From Candidatus Saccharimonadota bacterium (GTDB lineage: Bacteria; Patescibacteriota; Saccharimonadia; Saccharimonadales; Saccharimonadaceae), in NCBI GenBank assembly GCA_026395405.1, contig JAPLYU010000001.1:1-64000 (forward strand): a stretch of 64,000 bases of DNA, given 5' to 3'. The notes below the pieces were generated by a model that ran no database searches, was not told where the DNA came from, and saw nothing but the letters and a program-made list of their open reading frames with translations. Numbering within the stretch: the stretch's first letter is position 1; each line of letters starts with the position of its first letter. Of the stretch, positions 48,843 through 58,868 are shown one piece after another. Made by a program: the position numbers and the translations under genes.

Positions 48843-51207
48843 TTGAAGAGCGATAAGCGCCCCAAAGTCTCCATAATCATTCCGGTCTACAATGGCTCGG
48901 ACTTTCTTAGGGAAGCAATAGACAGCGCTCTTTCTCAAACTTATAAAAACATTGAAGTCATAGTAATAAACGATGGCTCTAAGGATAATGGCGCCACAGA
49001 AGGATAATGGCGCCACAGAAAAGATTGCCAAGTCATATGGTAATAAAATCAAATATATCAAGAAAGAAAACGGTGGGGTGGCCACAGCTCTGAATCTCGG
49101 CATAAAAGAAATGACCGGTGAGTATTTCTCCTGGCTCAGCCATGACGATTTATATGTAGAAAATAGGGTGGCAAAGATGATCGAGGCGCTGTCTTCTGGG
49201 GGTTCGGTGACAAAAAAAGATACAATCGTAGCAACCTCATATTCCTATTTTAATAAAAGTGGTATTTTTGCCAGGGTGTCGCCCGCAGCGAATTCGCATA
49301 AATATAAGCACCCCCTATCATTCCTTTACGGTGGCTATATAAATGGTTGCGCCTTAATTATTCCAAGAAGGCTGTTATTAGAAGCCAAGGGCTTCGATAA
49401 AAGTTTGCCGACGACGCAAGACTTTGATTTATGGTTCAGACTTCTAAGAAAACATAAATTGCTCTTTGTTGATAAGGAATTGACTCTTTCGAGGTCTCAT
49501 GACAGACAGGGCTCAAAGGTAATGTTAAGTGACCACGTGGTCGAATGTGACAAGCTTTGGATAAAAATGTCGAATCAACTAACCGACAAGGAAAAGTCCG
49601 ATATTTTTGGTGGAACTTTAGAGTTTTATTATAAAATTTACAATTTTCTAAATGACAATACCTTCTACGAAGGAGCAAAATTATTTCTGAAAAAGAAAAT
49701 GCTAGCGTGTTATAAAGACCAGTTATTTAGCGGTAAAAGTTCCAAGATTTTAAAAAAAATTGGGATAATAAACAAATCCGGCAGCCGATATATCGAACAG
49801 AATAAGAACCGAAAGACAATCTATTTTCCTATTTTTGGCGATTATAACGATAGGGGCGGATTAAATAAGATGGTCGCCATGCTCGTTAATAGAATGTCGA
49901 AAAACTATAACGTTATAGTGTGTTCATTTTTCCCAAATATATCTGGGTACGAGTTAAATGAAGAAGTCGCATATTATGAAGTGTCACCTAGCTCTACGCT
50001 ACACGAGAATATTGTTAATATTGCACTGATGTTTGAGACCGATATTGCCGTAGTTTCTCACAATTGCTGTCTTGATGGTCTGAATGCGATAAGCGAGATG
50101 AAAAAGGCAACCATTAAGGTTATCGCGTGGAACCACGAAGACTTCTTCTTGCCGTATAATAACCTTGATTTTTATCCGATATGGTCAGTTCGAAATGAAG
50201 TATTTGGCAAAGCCGATGCTGTGGTTTGGCTAACTAACGCAAGCAGTAGGGCCTATTCGTTGATTAATAGTAATGGTCTAGTCATCCCAAATTACATCGA
50301 GGCAATGAATAGCAAGGAGAATACGGATCCTAGCATAAAAATTAATAAGAAATTGATTGCGATAGCCAGGTTTGATGATCCTAGGAAGCGGGTTAATTTA
50401 TTGATTGATATGTACGAAAAGCTGCTTGTGAAAAGACCGGACATTAGTTTAATGATTCTAGGCCATATGGATTTAAGAATGCATTATAAAAACAAAGAAA
50501 GTATTGGACAAGCGATAAGGAGAATAAATAAAAAAAGCGAGCACATTCAAGTTGTCGGATTTGTTAAGGACATAGAGCGATACTATAAGCAGAGCGATCT
50601 TAACATACTACCATCTTATAACGAAGGTTTTGGTTTAACAATTCTGGAAAGCGCGCTATTTAGTATCCCAACTGCTGTTTTTGATAATTCAGGCTTTGAT
50701 GACATTATCGATAATGGTATTAATGGTTTGATTATTAAGGACGGAGATACAGCTACGATGGCTGAATTAATCGCTGATTTATATGGCAATGAAGAAAAAC
50801 TTATCTCCATGAAAAATAAATCCAAAGATATTAATAAAAAATTTAGTCAGGAAAAGGTTATTTTACTGTGGGAAACGGTAGTGGGAAATATTCTTATAAA
50901 TAAAGCCCCCGAATATTCTAAGTATGTATTATCGCTGGATGATATGAAAAAAATATCAAAAGGCTATCAAGACTCGCTGACCCCAGTTTCGAAAAGAATT
51001 GAGTCCTTGAGCAGGAAGAATATACAAATTGATATAGCATTTAATGATCTTCAGCACCGCTATAATGCGATAAACGGTTTTCTTTTATGGAGAATTTCGA
51101 AGCCAATTAGACTAACAAAAAAAGTAGTAATCTCGATGAAGCATAACGGTCCAACAGAAACTTCAAAGAAGATAATTAATAAGGTGAATAAAAGGCTAAC
51201 AAAATAA
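48843..51207 (+). pseudogene. GT2-GT4 fusion glycosyltransferase, frameshifted near the N-terminus
   Basis: TTG 48843 starts [29 protein letters not shown], a GT2 domain, but a 19-bp tandem duplication (AGGATAATGGCGCCACAGA, 48982-49000 and 49001-49019) shifts the frame and gives TAA at 49005. Without one copy the frame joins the long ORF (track 48973-51207): rest of GT2 with [11 protein letters not shown] and TTQDFDLWFRLLRKHK, then a GT4 domain with ILPSYNEGFGLTILESALFSIPTAVFD, ending LLWRISKPIRL. A functional gene would be about 780 aa. The break may be genuine, phase-variable or an assembly error at a block shared with 51234. Confidence 0.8.
48860..49000 (+). repeat. 141-bp identical block, copy A
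   Basis: Identical base for base to 51234-51374. It encodes the N-terminus of the GT2 domain and ends at the site where the reading frame breaks in both genes. Confidence 0.9.
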
Positions 51208-51219
51208 GCGCTGGAACCA

Positions 51220-53575
51220 ATGAATAAATTTAACCCCAAAGTCTCCATAATCATTCCGGTCTACAATGGCTCGGACTTTCTTAGGGAAGCAATAGACAGC
51301 GCTCTTTCTCAAACTTATAAAAACATTGAAGTCATAGTAATAAACGATGGCTCTAAGGATAATGGCGCCACAGAAAGAAATGACCGGTGAGTATTTCTCC
51401 TGGCTGTCCCACGATGATAAATATAAACCTGAAAAAATAACAAAACAAGTAGAGTACCTGGGTAAGATTAAAGACAAGAAAGTGATTTTGTATGCAAATT
51501 TTGATTTGATAAATAGCAAAAGCGACTTTATCAGTAGGGTTACACTAGATCACGAGTTGTTAGAGAAGATTCCAATCTATTCTCTGCTTAGAGGAAGCAT
51601 CAATGGTATTACTTTATTAATTCCGAAATCGGCTTTTGATGAGTATGGAGAATTTGACCTTTCTCTTCGCTGTACTCAAGACTATGATATGTGGCATAGG
51701 ATGAAGAAAACTTATAAATTTGTTCATATAAAAAATGTACTTACTATGACGAGGGTGCATCCCAACCAGGGTACAATAGCGGATCCCGCTGCGGTTACGG
51801 AAGGTGACGCACTTTGGATACGGATGATAAAAGATTTACCTGATAGTGAGAAGGTTAAGGCTGAGGGTGGCTTGTTGAATTTTTATCTTGAAATGGTAAA
51901 GTTTTTAAAAAAGACCGCTTATTCCGAAGCGTTAGAATATAGTGAGCAACTATTGGAAAATATTGCACAGACAAAAGAAGTCGGTATTGAAGATTCCATA
52001 GATACAAAAAAGATTATTGAAACTTACGAACTATTGCTTCACGAGGACCAAATCAGGGCAGCGTCATATTATCTGGAAAATGCGGTTAAGCAAATGGTTA
52101 AGTCTGGCAACGCCAAATCCGTTGCAAATATATTAAGCGAGAAGCTAGTCGGTCAAGATATTGGCGTGACAAAAAAAGATATTGAGAACACCTATGTTTC
52201 AAGAATAGGGAAAAAATCAAACAAAAAGAGGTTGATGTTTTGTTCTGGTCATTGGCTTACGGGTGGGATGGAAAGAGTATTGTCGATTTTATTCAGACAG
52301 CTAAAGGATGAATACGAGATATTTCTTCTTACTCCCTTTGATGGAAGAAAAGGCTTAATCGAATTACCGGATTATATAACGCACATAAAAATGTCGAACC
52401 AATATTTCGATAATAGTGCATATGATCACATTGCACTGTCGTATGCTTTTATACTCGATATAGATGTAGCTATTGGTTTTATGCACCTATCGGGTAGGCA
52501 ATTAGATTTTTACGAACAATGCGTTGGGACACGAGTTAAAACAATAGCGTCAAATAATGAGATGTACTTTTATCCGTACAATAACCCTTTCTATTACGAT
52601 TTTATTAAAAAAAGATTAGATGTATTTAAAAATGTAGATGCCGTGTTATGGCCAACAAACTTTAGTGCGGCATCATATGGTCTTGCACATGACAACAGTT
52701 TTTTGATGCCAAATCCTAATAGCTACAAGGTGCAGAAGGGCAATCAAAATAGTGAAGGTAAAATAATACTATGCGTCGGTAGGTTTAATGATTACATAAA
52801 AAGAATCGATAGGATACTGGAATGTTTCGGTATAGTATCGAAACTTCAACCCGATGCAAAACTAATGCTGGTTGGCAAATTCGACAGTAATGCTCCACTT
52901 CGGCCCAACGATGATACTACTATAAATGATTTATTAAATAAGTTTAATATACATGAAAATAAGGTAGTGTTTATCGGTGAAGTCGGGGATGTTGAAAAGT
53001 ATTATGCTAAGGCCAGTTTGCTGTTGCTTGCTTCAAACAACGAAGGCTTTGGAATGGTTATCAATGAGGCAGCTTGTTTTGGGGTGCCTTCAGTTTGCAG
53101 CAGGATACCGGGTCTTGAGGATTTGGTGGTAGATGGCGAAAATGGATTCTTAACTGATCAAGGCGATATTGAATCTATGGCGTATGCTGTAAACAAGATA
53201 TTATCAGACCGAAAATTGCGCGAAAAACTAGGGGAAAATGCAAAAAGAATGGTGACAAAGTTTGACGAAGTAGAGGTTGGAAGTAAATGGAAATACCTAA
53301 TTAATACTTTGCTAGAAGAAAATTCGGATGAACTAAAAAAATCAAAGTTAAATAAACGCTTATCTTACGAAATCAATGACTATAAAAAGTTCAGCAAGCT
53401 TCTGTTCAACGAGATAAATAGCATTATTGCTGCAAATCTTGAAGAAAGAAAGATTAAAAGTACAAGCAGTAAAGTAAAGCGTCGTTATATTAGGCTAAAA
53501 AAGGCAATAAAAACAAAAGGTATATTGCGATCATCCGGAATAATTGTAAAAATGGCTTATCGAAAGATAAGATAA
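51220..53575 (+). pseudogene. Second GT2-GT4 fusion glycosyltransferase, frameshifted
   Basis: ATG 51220 opens [24 protein letters not shown], then the frame meets TGA at 51388-51390 because 86 bp present in the paralogue (equivalent to 49020-49105) are missing. The rest is open in another frame (track 51347-53575): GT2 remainder ([36 protein letters not shown]) and a GT4 domain with MFCSGHWLTGGMERVLSILFRQL, LLLLASNNEGFGMVINEAACFGVPSV. Intact length would be about 780 aa. The two genes are diverged paralogues outside the shared block. Confidence 0.8.
51234..51374 (+). repeat. 141-bp identical block, copy B
   Basis: Second copy of 48860-49000, with the next 31 bp (AAGAAATGACCGGTGAG...) also matching 49106 onward after the 86-bp gap. 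Confidence 0.9.
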
Positions 53576-53625
53576 CAATGAAGTGATAAACGATTCATTT
53601 GGCGTGAGCAAATCCACACGCCTAT

Positions 53626-55167
53626 TTATTGCATAACAGCACCATCGGGGATAAGCGATATTTCTGCGGAACTTAAAGTCACTATATTCGACCATTTATA
53701 GAAGTGGCTCAGGAATATTAAGGTACTAGGGAAGGGTCTTTTTGTGCCATTTTCAACCAAATAAACTCCTTTTGAGGGTGCAGTGACCAACTGGCCATCT
53801 CTAAAGTGTACGTTATATTGTATTGCTCCTCCATCGGGGATAAGTGATAGTTCTGCGGAACTTAAAGTCACCAGATTTGACCAGTTATAGTAATTGCTAT
53901 AAACTGCCTCGGCGTTAGGAAATAGTCTTTTTGTGCCATTCTCTACAAGATATAATCCTCCAGACGGTGAGACTATTAATTGTTTATCTCTGAAGTGAAC
54001 ATTATATTGTATTGCTGCTCCATCGGGGATAAGTGATAGTTCAGCAGCGCTTATTGGGACAAAGTTTGACCAGTTATAGTAATTGCTATAAAATGCCTCA
54101 GCGCTAATTAGTCGCTTTTGGCCATTTTCCACTTGATATGTAACATTAGACGGTGAGACTATTAATTGTTTATCTCTGAAGTGAACATTATATTGTATTG
54201 CTGCTCCATCGGGGATAAGTGATAGTTCAGTAGGACTCGTGGGTACGATATCTGACCATTTATAGTAATTGCTATAAAATGCCTCAGCACTGGTGAAAGC
54301 TCTTTTTGTACCGTTCTCTATTAAATATGCACCGCCGGGTATTCCTACTAAACCAGCATGTGTTGGACCGAACCAACTAGTGAAATAAAGATAAAAGTTG
54401 CGATTTCCATAGGCACTACAGTTATCGCCAGTACCATAACCTGCGTTCAAAGACGCCTGGTTTGGCTGATAAGGTGTATAGTCATATAAAGCAGCAGTTG
54501 CCCGGTTTTGGATATAGACAGTTGAGCCGCCACATGATGCATTTGGGCTCCATTGTATATAGTTATTACCTACAATATATGGTGAATACCAGGTTGGACT
54601 AGATACAATTACAGAATGGAATAATTTAGCAGCATTGTTGACTTGGTTCGTAAAACCGTAGTATGACGAATTGCAAACACCAGGCGTACTATCAGGGCAA
54701 CCGTAACCTGTTGCGCTTTTATATTGATAAGGGGCTGGCCAAGTGTCGGTTAATAACGCTTCTTCTTTTTGTAGTAACACCAACAGAACCTGAGGGTTAA
54801 TATTATAAGTGTGAGCGGCGTTATAAATAATTTGAGCAGCAGTCAGATTATTTTCAGTAAAGTCCTTGAGGCAAGTGAACGGAGGACCGTACCAAACTCC
54901 ACTAGATCCATAGAATCCTGCATGATTTGTGTCGCAAACGGGAACTTTGCTATTAATAAAATTTTGTATTTGGGACACACCCATTGAGTCGGCGTTTGTC
55001 ATCACTATGTTGTCCATAATATTACCAGGGTTAAACCCAACAACTGCTGTTGCATGAGCTATGTTTGGGACACCAAACAATATTAAAGAAGCAAAGCAGG
55101 TTATCGCTAGTGCGGCCAAGCCTTTTCTCTTTGATATTTTCGTGATTAGACCCATCATTTGTCCCAT
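53626..55167 (-). CDS. Secreted protein with four C-terminal tandem repeats (513 aa)
   Basis: A signal helix (LAALAITCFASLILFGVPNIAHA) precedes a Cys-containing domain of about 240 residues with NINPQVLLVLLQKEEALLTDTW and GFTNQVNNAAKLFHS, which recalls lysozyme-like folds, although no family is certain. The C-terminal half is four copies of a unit of about 60 residues: LIENGTKRAF, SAEAFYSNYYKWS, ELSLIPDGAAIQYNVHFRDKQLI. The repeats resemble cell-surface binding modules. Start may be ATG 55167 or 55158. It lies 4 nt after the 55172 gene in one unit. Confidence 0.7.
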   Translation of the reverse strand: MGQMMGLITKISKRKGLAALAITCFASLILFGVPNIAHATAVVGFNPGNIMDNIVMTNADSMGVSQIQNFINSKVPVCDTNHAGFYGSSGVWYGPPFTCLKDFTENNLTAAQIIYNAAHTYNINPQVLLVLLQKEEALLTDTWPAPYQYKSATGYGCPDSTPGVCNSSYYGFTNQVNNAAKLFHSVIVSSPTWYSPYIVGNNYIQWSPNASCGGSTVYIQNRATAALYDYTPYQPNQASLNAGYGTGDNCSAYGNRNFYLYFTSWFGPTHAGLVGIPGGAYLIENGTKRAFTSAEAFYSNYYKWSDIVPTSPTELSLIPDGAAIQYNVHFRDKQLIVSPSNVTYQVENGQKRLISAEAFYSNYYNWSNFVPISAAELSLIPDGAAIQYNVHFRDKQLIVSPSGGLYLVENGTKRLFPNAEAVYSNYYNWSNLVTLSSAELSLIPDGGAIQYNVHFRDGQLVTAPSKGVYLVENGTKRPFPSTLIFLSHFYKWSNIVTLSSAEISLIPDGAVMQ

Positions 55168-55171
55168 ACCT

Positions 55172-55744
55172 TTATTTTATAACTATGTCTTGAGAGGTTG
55201 ATCCTGACAGAGTAGAACTTGAATATTGGATTTGTGCGCTCCATGTACCCACAGACAGTTCCGACAATGGAACATCAAACCCTTTGCAGGTTGATATGCT
55301 CGCCAGCGGCTGCGTATTAGCGGTTTTTGTCACAGTAGTTTTCCCAGAGCTAGTCAATGTGAGCGTACAAACCCCAGTATCGTCAACTGCACTAATTTGT
55401 GCTCTGATTTGCAGGGGCCCATTTGGGCTATTCGGATTTGCGGAAGTAATAGCAACCTGTACGTTTTTCTTGTTACTGCCAGGTACTGTTGTAGGAGTCG
55501 GTGGCGTGTCACTATTCGAACCAGATTTAGTTTTGGCACCTGCTTGCTGTTGTTCTGTTGTAGCAGGACCATAGTTAATATTGCCACTATTATTCGAAGT
55601 ATTTTGGGCTTTATTCCATCCTAGGATACTTCCGTTAAAAGCATAGACATACGTCAAAGCACCGGCTATTAGAACCAGAACTATAGCTATAGCAACGATT
55701 ACAATAATTTTCTTTGGGAATTTCTTTTTTTGATAAGTTTTCAT
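55172..55744 (-). CDS. Membrane-anchored extracellular protein (190 aa)
   Basis: One N-terminal helix (IIVIVAIAIVLVLIAGALTYVYAF) follows a basic start (KTYQKKKFPKK). A Gly/Thr/Pro-rich linker leads to an Ig-like beta domain of about 90 residues (VQVAITSANPNSPNGPLQIRAQIS...CTLTLTSSGK...GTWSAQIQYSSS) with two cysteines. It is likely displayed outside and coupled to the repeat-bearing secreted protein gene that follows after 4 nt. Family not named. Confidence 0.65.
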   Translation of the reverse strand: MKTYQKKKFPKKIIVIVAIAIVLVLIAGALTYVYAFNGSILGWNKAQNTSNNSGNINYGPATTEQQQAGAKTKSGSNSDTPPTPTTVPGSNKKNVQVAITSANPNSPNGPLQIRAQISAVDDTGVCTLTLTSSGKTTVTKTANTQPLASISTCKGFDVPLSELSVGTWSAQIQYSSSTLSGSTSQDIVIK

Positions 55745-55865
55745 TTTTTGTTTTTATTCTCGATAAAATTTATTACTAAATATATCTGTTCCGTTAGGTA
55801 ATTATACCATGTTTAGTTATATGGACGCAAATCTGTTGTGTAGAGGTAAGGTGTGTTACCTATAT

Positions 55866-56882
55866 TTAGGAAGTTTTGGATTTATTCTTAATTATTTCGC
55901 TGACCGATCCACCAATTTCGTTTTCATATATAACTTCGGCTGTATATTCTGCAATCGACAGCACAGTCAGCCATTTGTTTTCAGTTACGAAGTTTTTATC
56001 ACGGGGGATACTGTCGGTAGTGATAACATTTATGCCGGACGCCGCGAAGTTTTTAACAGCATCTGCCGAGAAAATTCCGTGAGTCGCTGCGACATTGATA
56101 CTACGAACGCCGCTTTTTTTCAGCATATCAACACTGGCGATAATCGTACCGCCCGAATCAATCATGTCATCGATAATGATTACATCTTTGTCCTGCACGT
56201 CACCGATAATCGTTTTGGCTTCGGCCATTTGTCCCTTTTTGCGTTTTTTATGCATGATAGAAATTCCGTCGAAAATCCCCAATGACGTTGCAAATTCTTC
56301 AGCACGTTTAGCGCCGCCGACATCAGGTGCCAAAACCGTGGTCGTATTCGGATTGAACCATTTTTGACTGGCGAAATACTTTGCAAAAAGTGGTTTAGCC
56401 GGCAAGTTGTCGATTGGAAAGTTAACAAAACCCTGTTCGGCCGAGTTGTGCATGTCAAAAGTAACAATCCTAACTAATTTTCCGGCGGCTGCGGTCCCTA
56501 GCAAATCAAGTAATGTTCTGGCAGAAATAGGTTCACGTCCTTCGGCTTTTCGGTCTTGGCGAAGGTATGGAATAAAAGGCAAGCAAAGAATAATACTGTT
56601 GGCTGCTGATCGGGCGATAGTGTCTTCCAGTAAGAAGAGTTCGAACAGCTCTTCATGCATTTCATTACTGGGTTGCGAAAATTGTTGAAAAATAACAGAG
56701 TTATGCCCACGTACTGAACCAGTAAGTTTGATATTTAATTCCCCGTTTCGGAAATTTGAAACGTCAAAATCTACTTTTTTTACACACAATTTCTGTCTTT
56801 TTTTAAGATAATCAATGACACGTTCTTCGAATGCCTGCGCTTTTCTACCGCTCAGGATAGTGATTGGCGATTTTTTATCCAT
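55866..56882 (-). CDS. prs: Ribose-phosphate pyrophosphokinase
   Basis: 338 residues. It begins ITILSGRKAQAFEERVIDYL and has FRNGELNIKLTGSVRGHNSVIFQQF, the catalytic-loop region YLRQDRKAEGREPISARTL and the PRPP site VIIIDDMIDSGGTI. It makes PRPP for nucleotide salvage and synthesis. The N-terminal 40 residues and C-terminus diverge from classical Prs. TATAAT ends 8 nt before the ATG without SD. Confidence 0.9.
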   Translation of the reverse strand: MDKKSPITILSGRKAQAFEERVIDYLKKRQKLCVKKVDFDVSNFRNGELNIKLTGSVRGHNSVIFQQFSQPSNEMHEELFELFLLEDTIARSAANSIILCLPFIPYLRQDRKAEGREPISARTLLDLLGTAAAGKLVRIVTFDMHNSAEQGFVNFPIDNLPAKPLFAKYFASQKWFNPNTTTVLAPDVGGAKRAEEFATSLGIFDGISIMHKKRKKGQMAEAKTIIGDVQDKDVIIIDDMIDSGGTIIASVDMLKKSGVRSINVAATHGIFSADAVKNFAASGINVITTDSIPRDKNFVTENKWLTVLSIAEYTAEVIYENEIGGSVSEIIKNKSKTS

Positions 56883-56890
56883 CGATTGTT

Positions 56891-56896
56891 ATTATA
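56891..56896 (-). promoter_or_regulatory. -10 box of prs
   Basis: TATAAT on the minus strand, 8 nt before ATG 56882; leaderless pattern. Confidence 0.45.
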
Positions 56897-56932
56897 ACAA
56901 AACAACCGTCATATTTGGGAATTTAGGTGTTG

Positions 56933-56938
56933 TATAAT
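56933..56938 (+). promoter_or_regulatory. -10 box of the mannose-1-phosphate guanylyltransferase gene
   Basis: TATAAT ends 6 nt before ATG 56945, no SD. Divergent from the prs box. Confidence 0.45.
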
Positions 56939-56944
56939 AGGACA

Positions 56945-57991
56945 ATGATTACAGTTATTATCGCCGGTGGGTCCGGAACACGCCTATGGCCACTATCAAC
57001 TCCAAAATATCCAAAACATTTATTAAAACTAACAGGCAAACGCACGTTGTTGCAAACGGCATATGACCGAGCATCAAAAATTAGTGAAACAATATATATT
57101 GTCACCGAATCCGGTCATTCCGATTTGGTTCGAGGACAATTACCAGAACTACCCGACGACGCCTTTTTAATTGAACCCGGCCGGCGTGGTACGGCACATT
57201 GCATTGTATTTGCGTTGGATGTTATCGGAAGATATCATGACCATGACGAGCCAATCGCTTTTATTCATTCAGACCATCATATCCGTGATGTTGGTGGATT
57301 TGCACGTTCATTTTCAACAGCAGCCAAAGAATCACAATCTGGCAATCAAATTACGCTTATTGGTATCGAACCAACTTTTCCATCAACGGGTTTTGGGTAT
57401 ATTGAACGTGATGGCGTGATAAGTGCAGATAAAGGAGTATTTAACGTTAAATCGTTCAAAGAAAAACCAGATTTTGAAACGGCAAAGAAGTATATGGAAT
57501 CAGGAAATTATTTGTGGAACTGCGGTTATTTTGTAGGCTCGGTAAATACTTTTTTGGATGAAATGAAACTGTCCGCTCCAGACCTACAAAAACATTTTGA
57601 AAAACTGGAATCAATCGCAAAAGTCGCAAGCAAGGAATATAACGATACGTATTTGTCGTTCGACAGCCAAGTAATCGACATCGCACTGATTGAAAAAGCC
57701 AAAAGTTTGGCTGTCGTAGCTGCTAGCTTTGACTGGATGGATATCGGTTCGTTTAAAGACCTACACGATGTTGTCCCGCAGGATGAAAACGGCAACTACT
57801 TTTATGGCGAAAACATCCACACGATTGACGTCGAAAACGTATTTATCAGAAACGAAGAAGGTGACAAGCCAGTTGCTGTTATTGGTTTGGATAATGTTGT
57901 AGTAGTAAACACATCTGATGGAATACTAATATCCAGAAAAGACGTCAGTCATAGGACAGGCGAGGTGGCCAAGAAACTACACGAATGTTGA
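56945..57991 (+). CDS. manC: Mannose-1-phosphate guanylyltransferase
   Basis: ATG 56945 is chosen because MITVIIAGGSGTRLWPLSTPKYPKHLLKL starts as the family does; the track adds six residues through the promoter. Other markers are ESGHSDLVRGQLPELP, EPGRRGTAHCI, FGYIERDG, VKSFKEKPDFETAKKYM and GYFVGSVNTFLDEM. It makes GDP-mannose, donor for mannosyl transfer. At 348 residues it lacks the phosphomannose isomerase domain of long ManC proteins. Confidence 0.9.
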   Translation: MITVIIAGGSGTRLWPLSTPKYPKHLLKLTGKRTLLQTAYDRASKISETIYIVTESGHSDLVRGQLPELPDDAFLIEPGRRGTAHCIVFALDVIGRYHDHDEPIAFIHSDHHIRDVGGFARSFSTAAKESQSGNQITLIGIEPTFPSTGFGYIERDGVISADKGVFNVKSFKEKPDFETAKKYMESGNYLWNCGYFVGSVNTFLDEMKLSAPDLQKHFEKLESIAKVASKEYNDTYLSFDSQVIDIALIEKAKSLAVVAASFDWMDIGSFKDLHDVVPQDENGNYFYGENIHTIDVENVFIRNEEGDKPVAVIGLDNVVVVNTSDGILISRKDVSHRTGEVAKKLHEC

Positions 57992-58014
57992 TGTTAAAAA
58001 CACAAGCAAAATGA

Positions 58015-58043
58015 TTGAAATTAATAGGGTTTTATAGTATAAT
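58015..58043 (+). promoter_or_regulatory. Promoter of the VbhA/Fic pair
   Basis: TTGAAA (58015-58020), 17-nt spacer, TATAAT (58038-58043). The ATG follows 9 nt later, giving almost no leader. Confidence 0.6.
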
Positions 58044-58052
58044 AGTACGAGC

Positions 58053-58256
58053 ATGAAAAAACAAAACACCGCAAACAACGGCCGCGCACAGGCCACTAGG
58101 GCAGCTATTGGATCAATCCGCTGCGAAGGGCTGCGACCAAGCGTCAGTACCAGTAAACATTTGCGAAATTATTCATCAGGTAAAATATCGGCAAGCCAAT
58201 TGCACGAAAGTGTTATGAGCGAAGTCGAGTCTATTTTAGCGCGTTCCAACAGATAG
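58053..58256 (+). CDS. VbhA-like antitoxin of the Fic module
   Basis: 67 residues. SIRCEG near residues 21-26 fits the Fic-inhibitory motif [S/T]xxxE[G/N], whose Glu blocks ATP gamma-phosphate placement. The following LRPSVSTSKHLRNYSSGKISASQLHESV resembles the antitoxin-VbhA domain (short helix, G-x-I-S turn, helix). It precedes the Fic gene by 6 nt, the arrangement of class I vbhA-vbhT pairs. It should keep the toxin inactive by direct binding. Confidence 0.8.
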   Translation: MKKQNTANNGRAQATRAAIGSIRCEGLRPSVSTSKHLRNYSSGKISASQLHESVMSEVESILARSNR

Positions 58257-58262
58257 TATATT

Positions 58263-58856
58263 ATGGCTTATCAGCTAGATAATGACCCTTATATAGACCC
58301 ACAGACGGGGACATTGAGGAATCTATTCGGGGCTAAAGATTTTAAGACATTATCCCAAATTGAGGCCGAAATAACCGTTGCAGTAATTGCTACCCTAAAC
58401 GATCACCCGATTTCTGGGGAGTTTGATTTAGAGCATTTGCAGGCTATCCATAAACGTATGTTTGCAAGTATTTATGACTGGGCCGGAAAACTGCGTACAG
58501 TTGAAATGGCCAAAGACAATACCCGATTTGCACCGATTGAGTATCTGGCACAAGCAGCCAAAAGTTTATTTGACGAACTAAAGTCGGAAAAGTATTTAGA
58601 TAATTTGGATGACAAAAAGTACGTTGCCAGATTTGCGCATTATTATTCCGAGGTAAATCTGCTACATCCGTTTCGAGAAGGGAACGGACGGGCTGAGCGC
58701 GTGTTTTTCTCGCTGTTAGCACAGCGTTCTGGGCGTCATGTTGCATGGGACCAGTTAGACCCGGGAAAGGCAATTCAGGCGTGTATAGTGGCGTATAATG
58801 GGGATGAGGGACAATTAATAAAGCTTTTGTCCCCTCTTTTTTCGAAGTTAAATTAA
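58263..58856 (+). CDS. Fic family AMP-transferase toxin
   Basis: 197 residues. Active-site motif LLHPFREGNGRAERVFFSLL near residue 135 matches HPFx[D/E]GNGR with the catalytic His, the acidic metal ligand and the Gly/Arg anion site. Upstream IHKRMFASIYDWAGKLRTVEMAKDNTRFAP is the flap-bearing core of Fic enzymes, and the N-terminal YQLDNDPYIDPQTGTLRN recalls FicT/VbhT. Fic proteins AMPylate targets such as gyrase and topo IV. No secretion tail is present. Confidence 0.9.
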   Translation: MAYQLDNDPYIDPQTGTLRNLFGAKDFKTLSQIEAEITVAVIATLNDHPISGEFDLEHLQAIHKRMFASIYDWAGKLRTVEMAKDNTRFAPIEYLAQAAKSLFDELKSEKYLDNLDDKKYVARFAHYYSEVNLLHPFREGNGRAERVFFSLLAQRSGRHVAWDQLDPGKAIQACIVAYNGDEGQLIKLLSPLFSKLN

Positions 58857-58868
58857 TCAAGGAAACTT

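Noticed and set aside
48860-51374. The 141-bp identical blocks as insertion-sequence ends
   Set aside because: They encode the conserved GT2 N-terminus in frame and have no terminal inverted repeats or transposase.
53640-54330. CRISPR array
   Set aside because: The repeats are protein-coding units of about 180-190 bp with diverged copies, not short repeats with unique spacers.
58857-58868. glmS ribozyme
   Set aside because: Only 12 nt separate the Fic stop from the glmS start, too short for the ribozyme.
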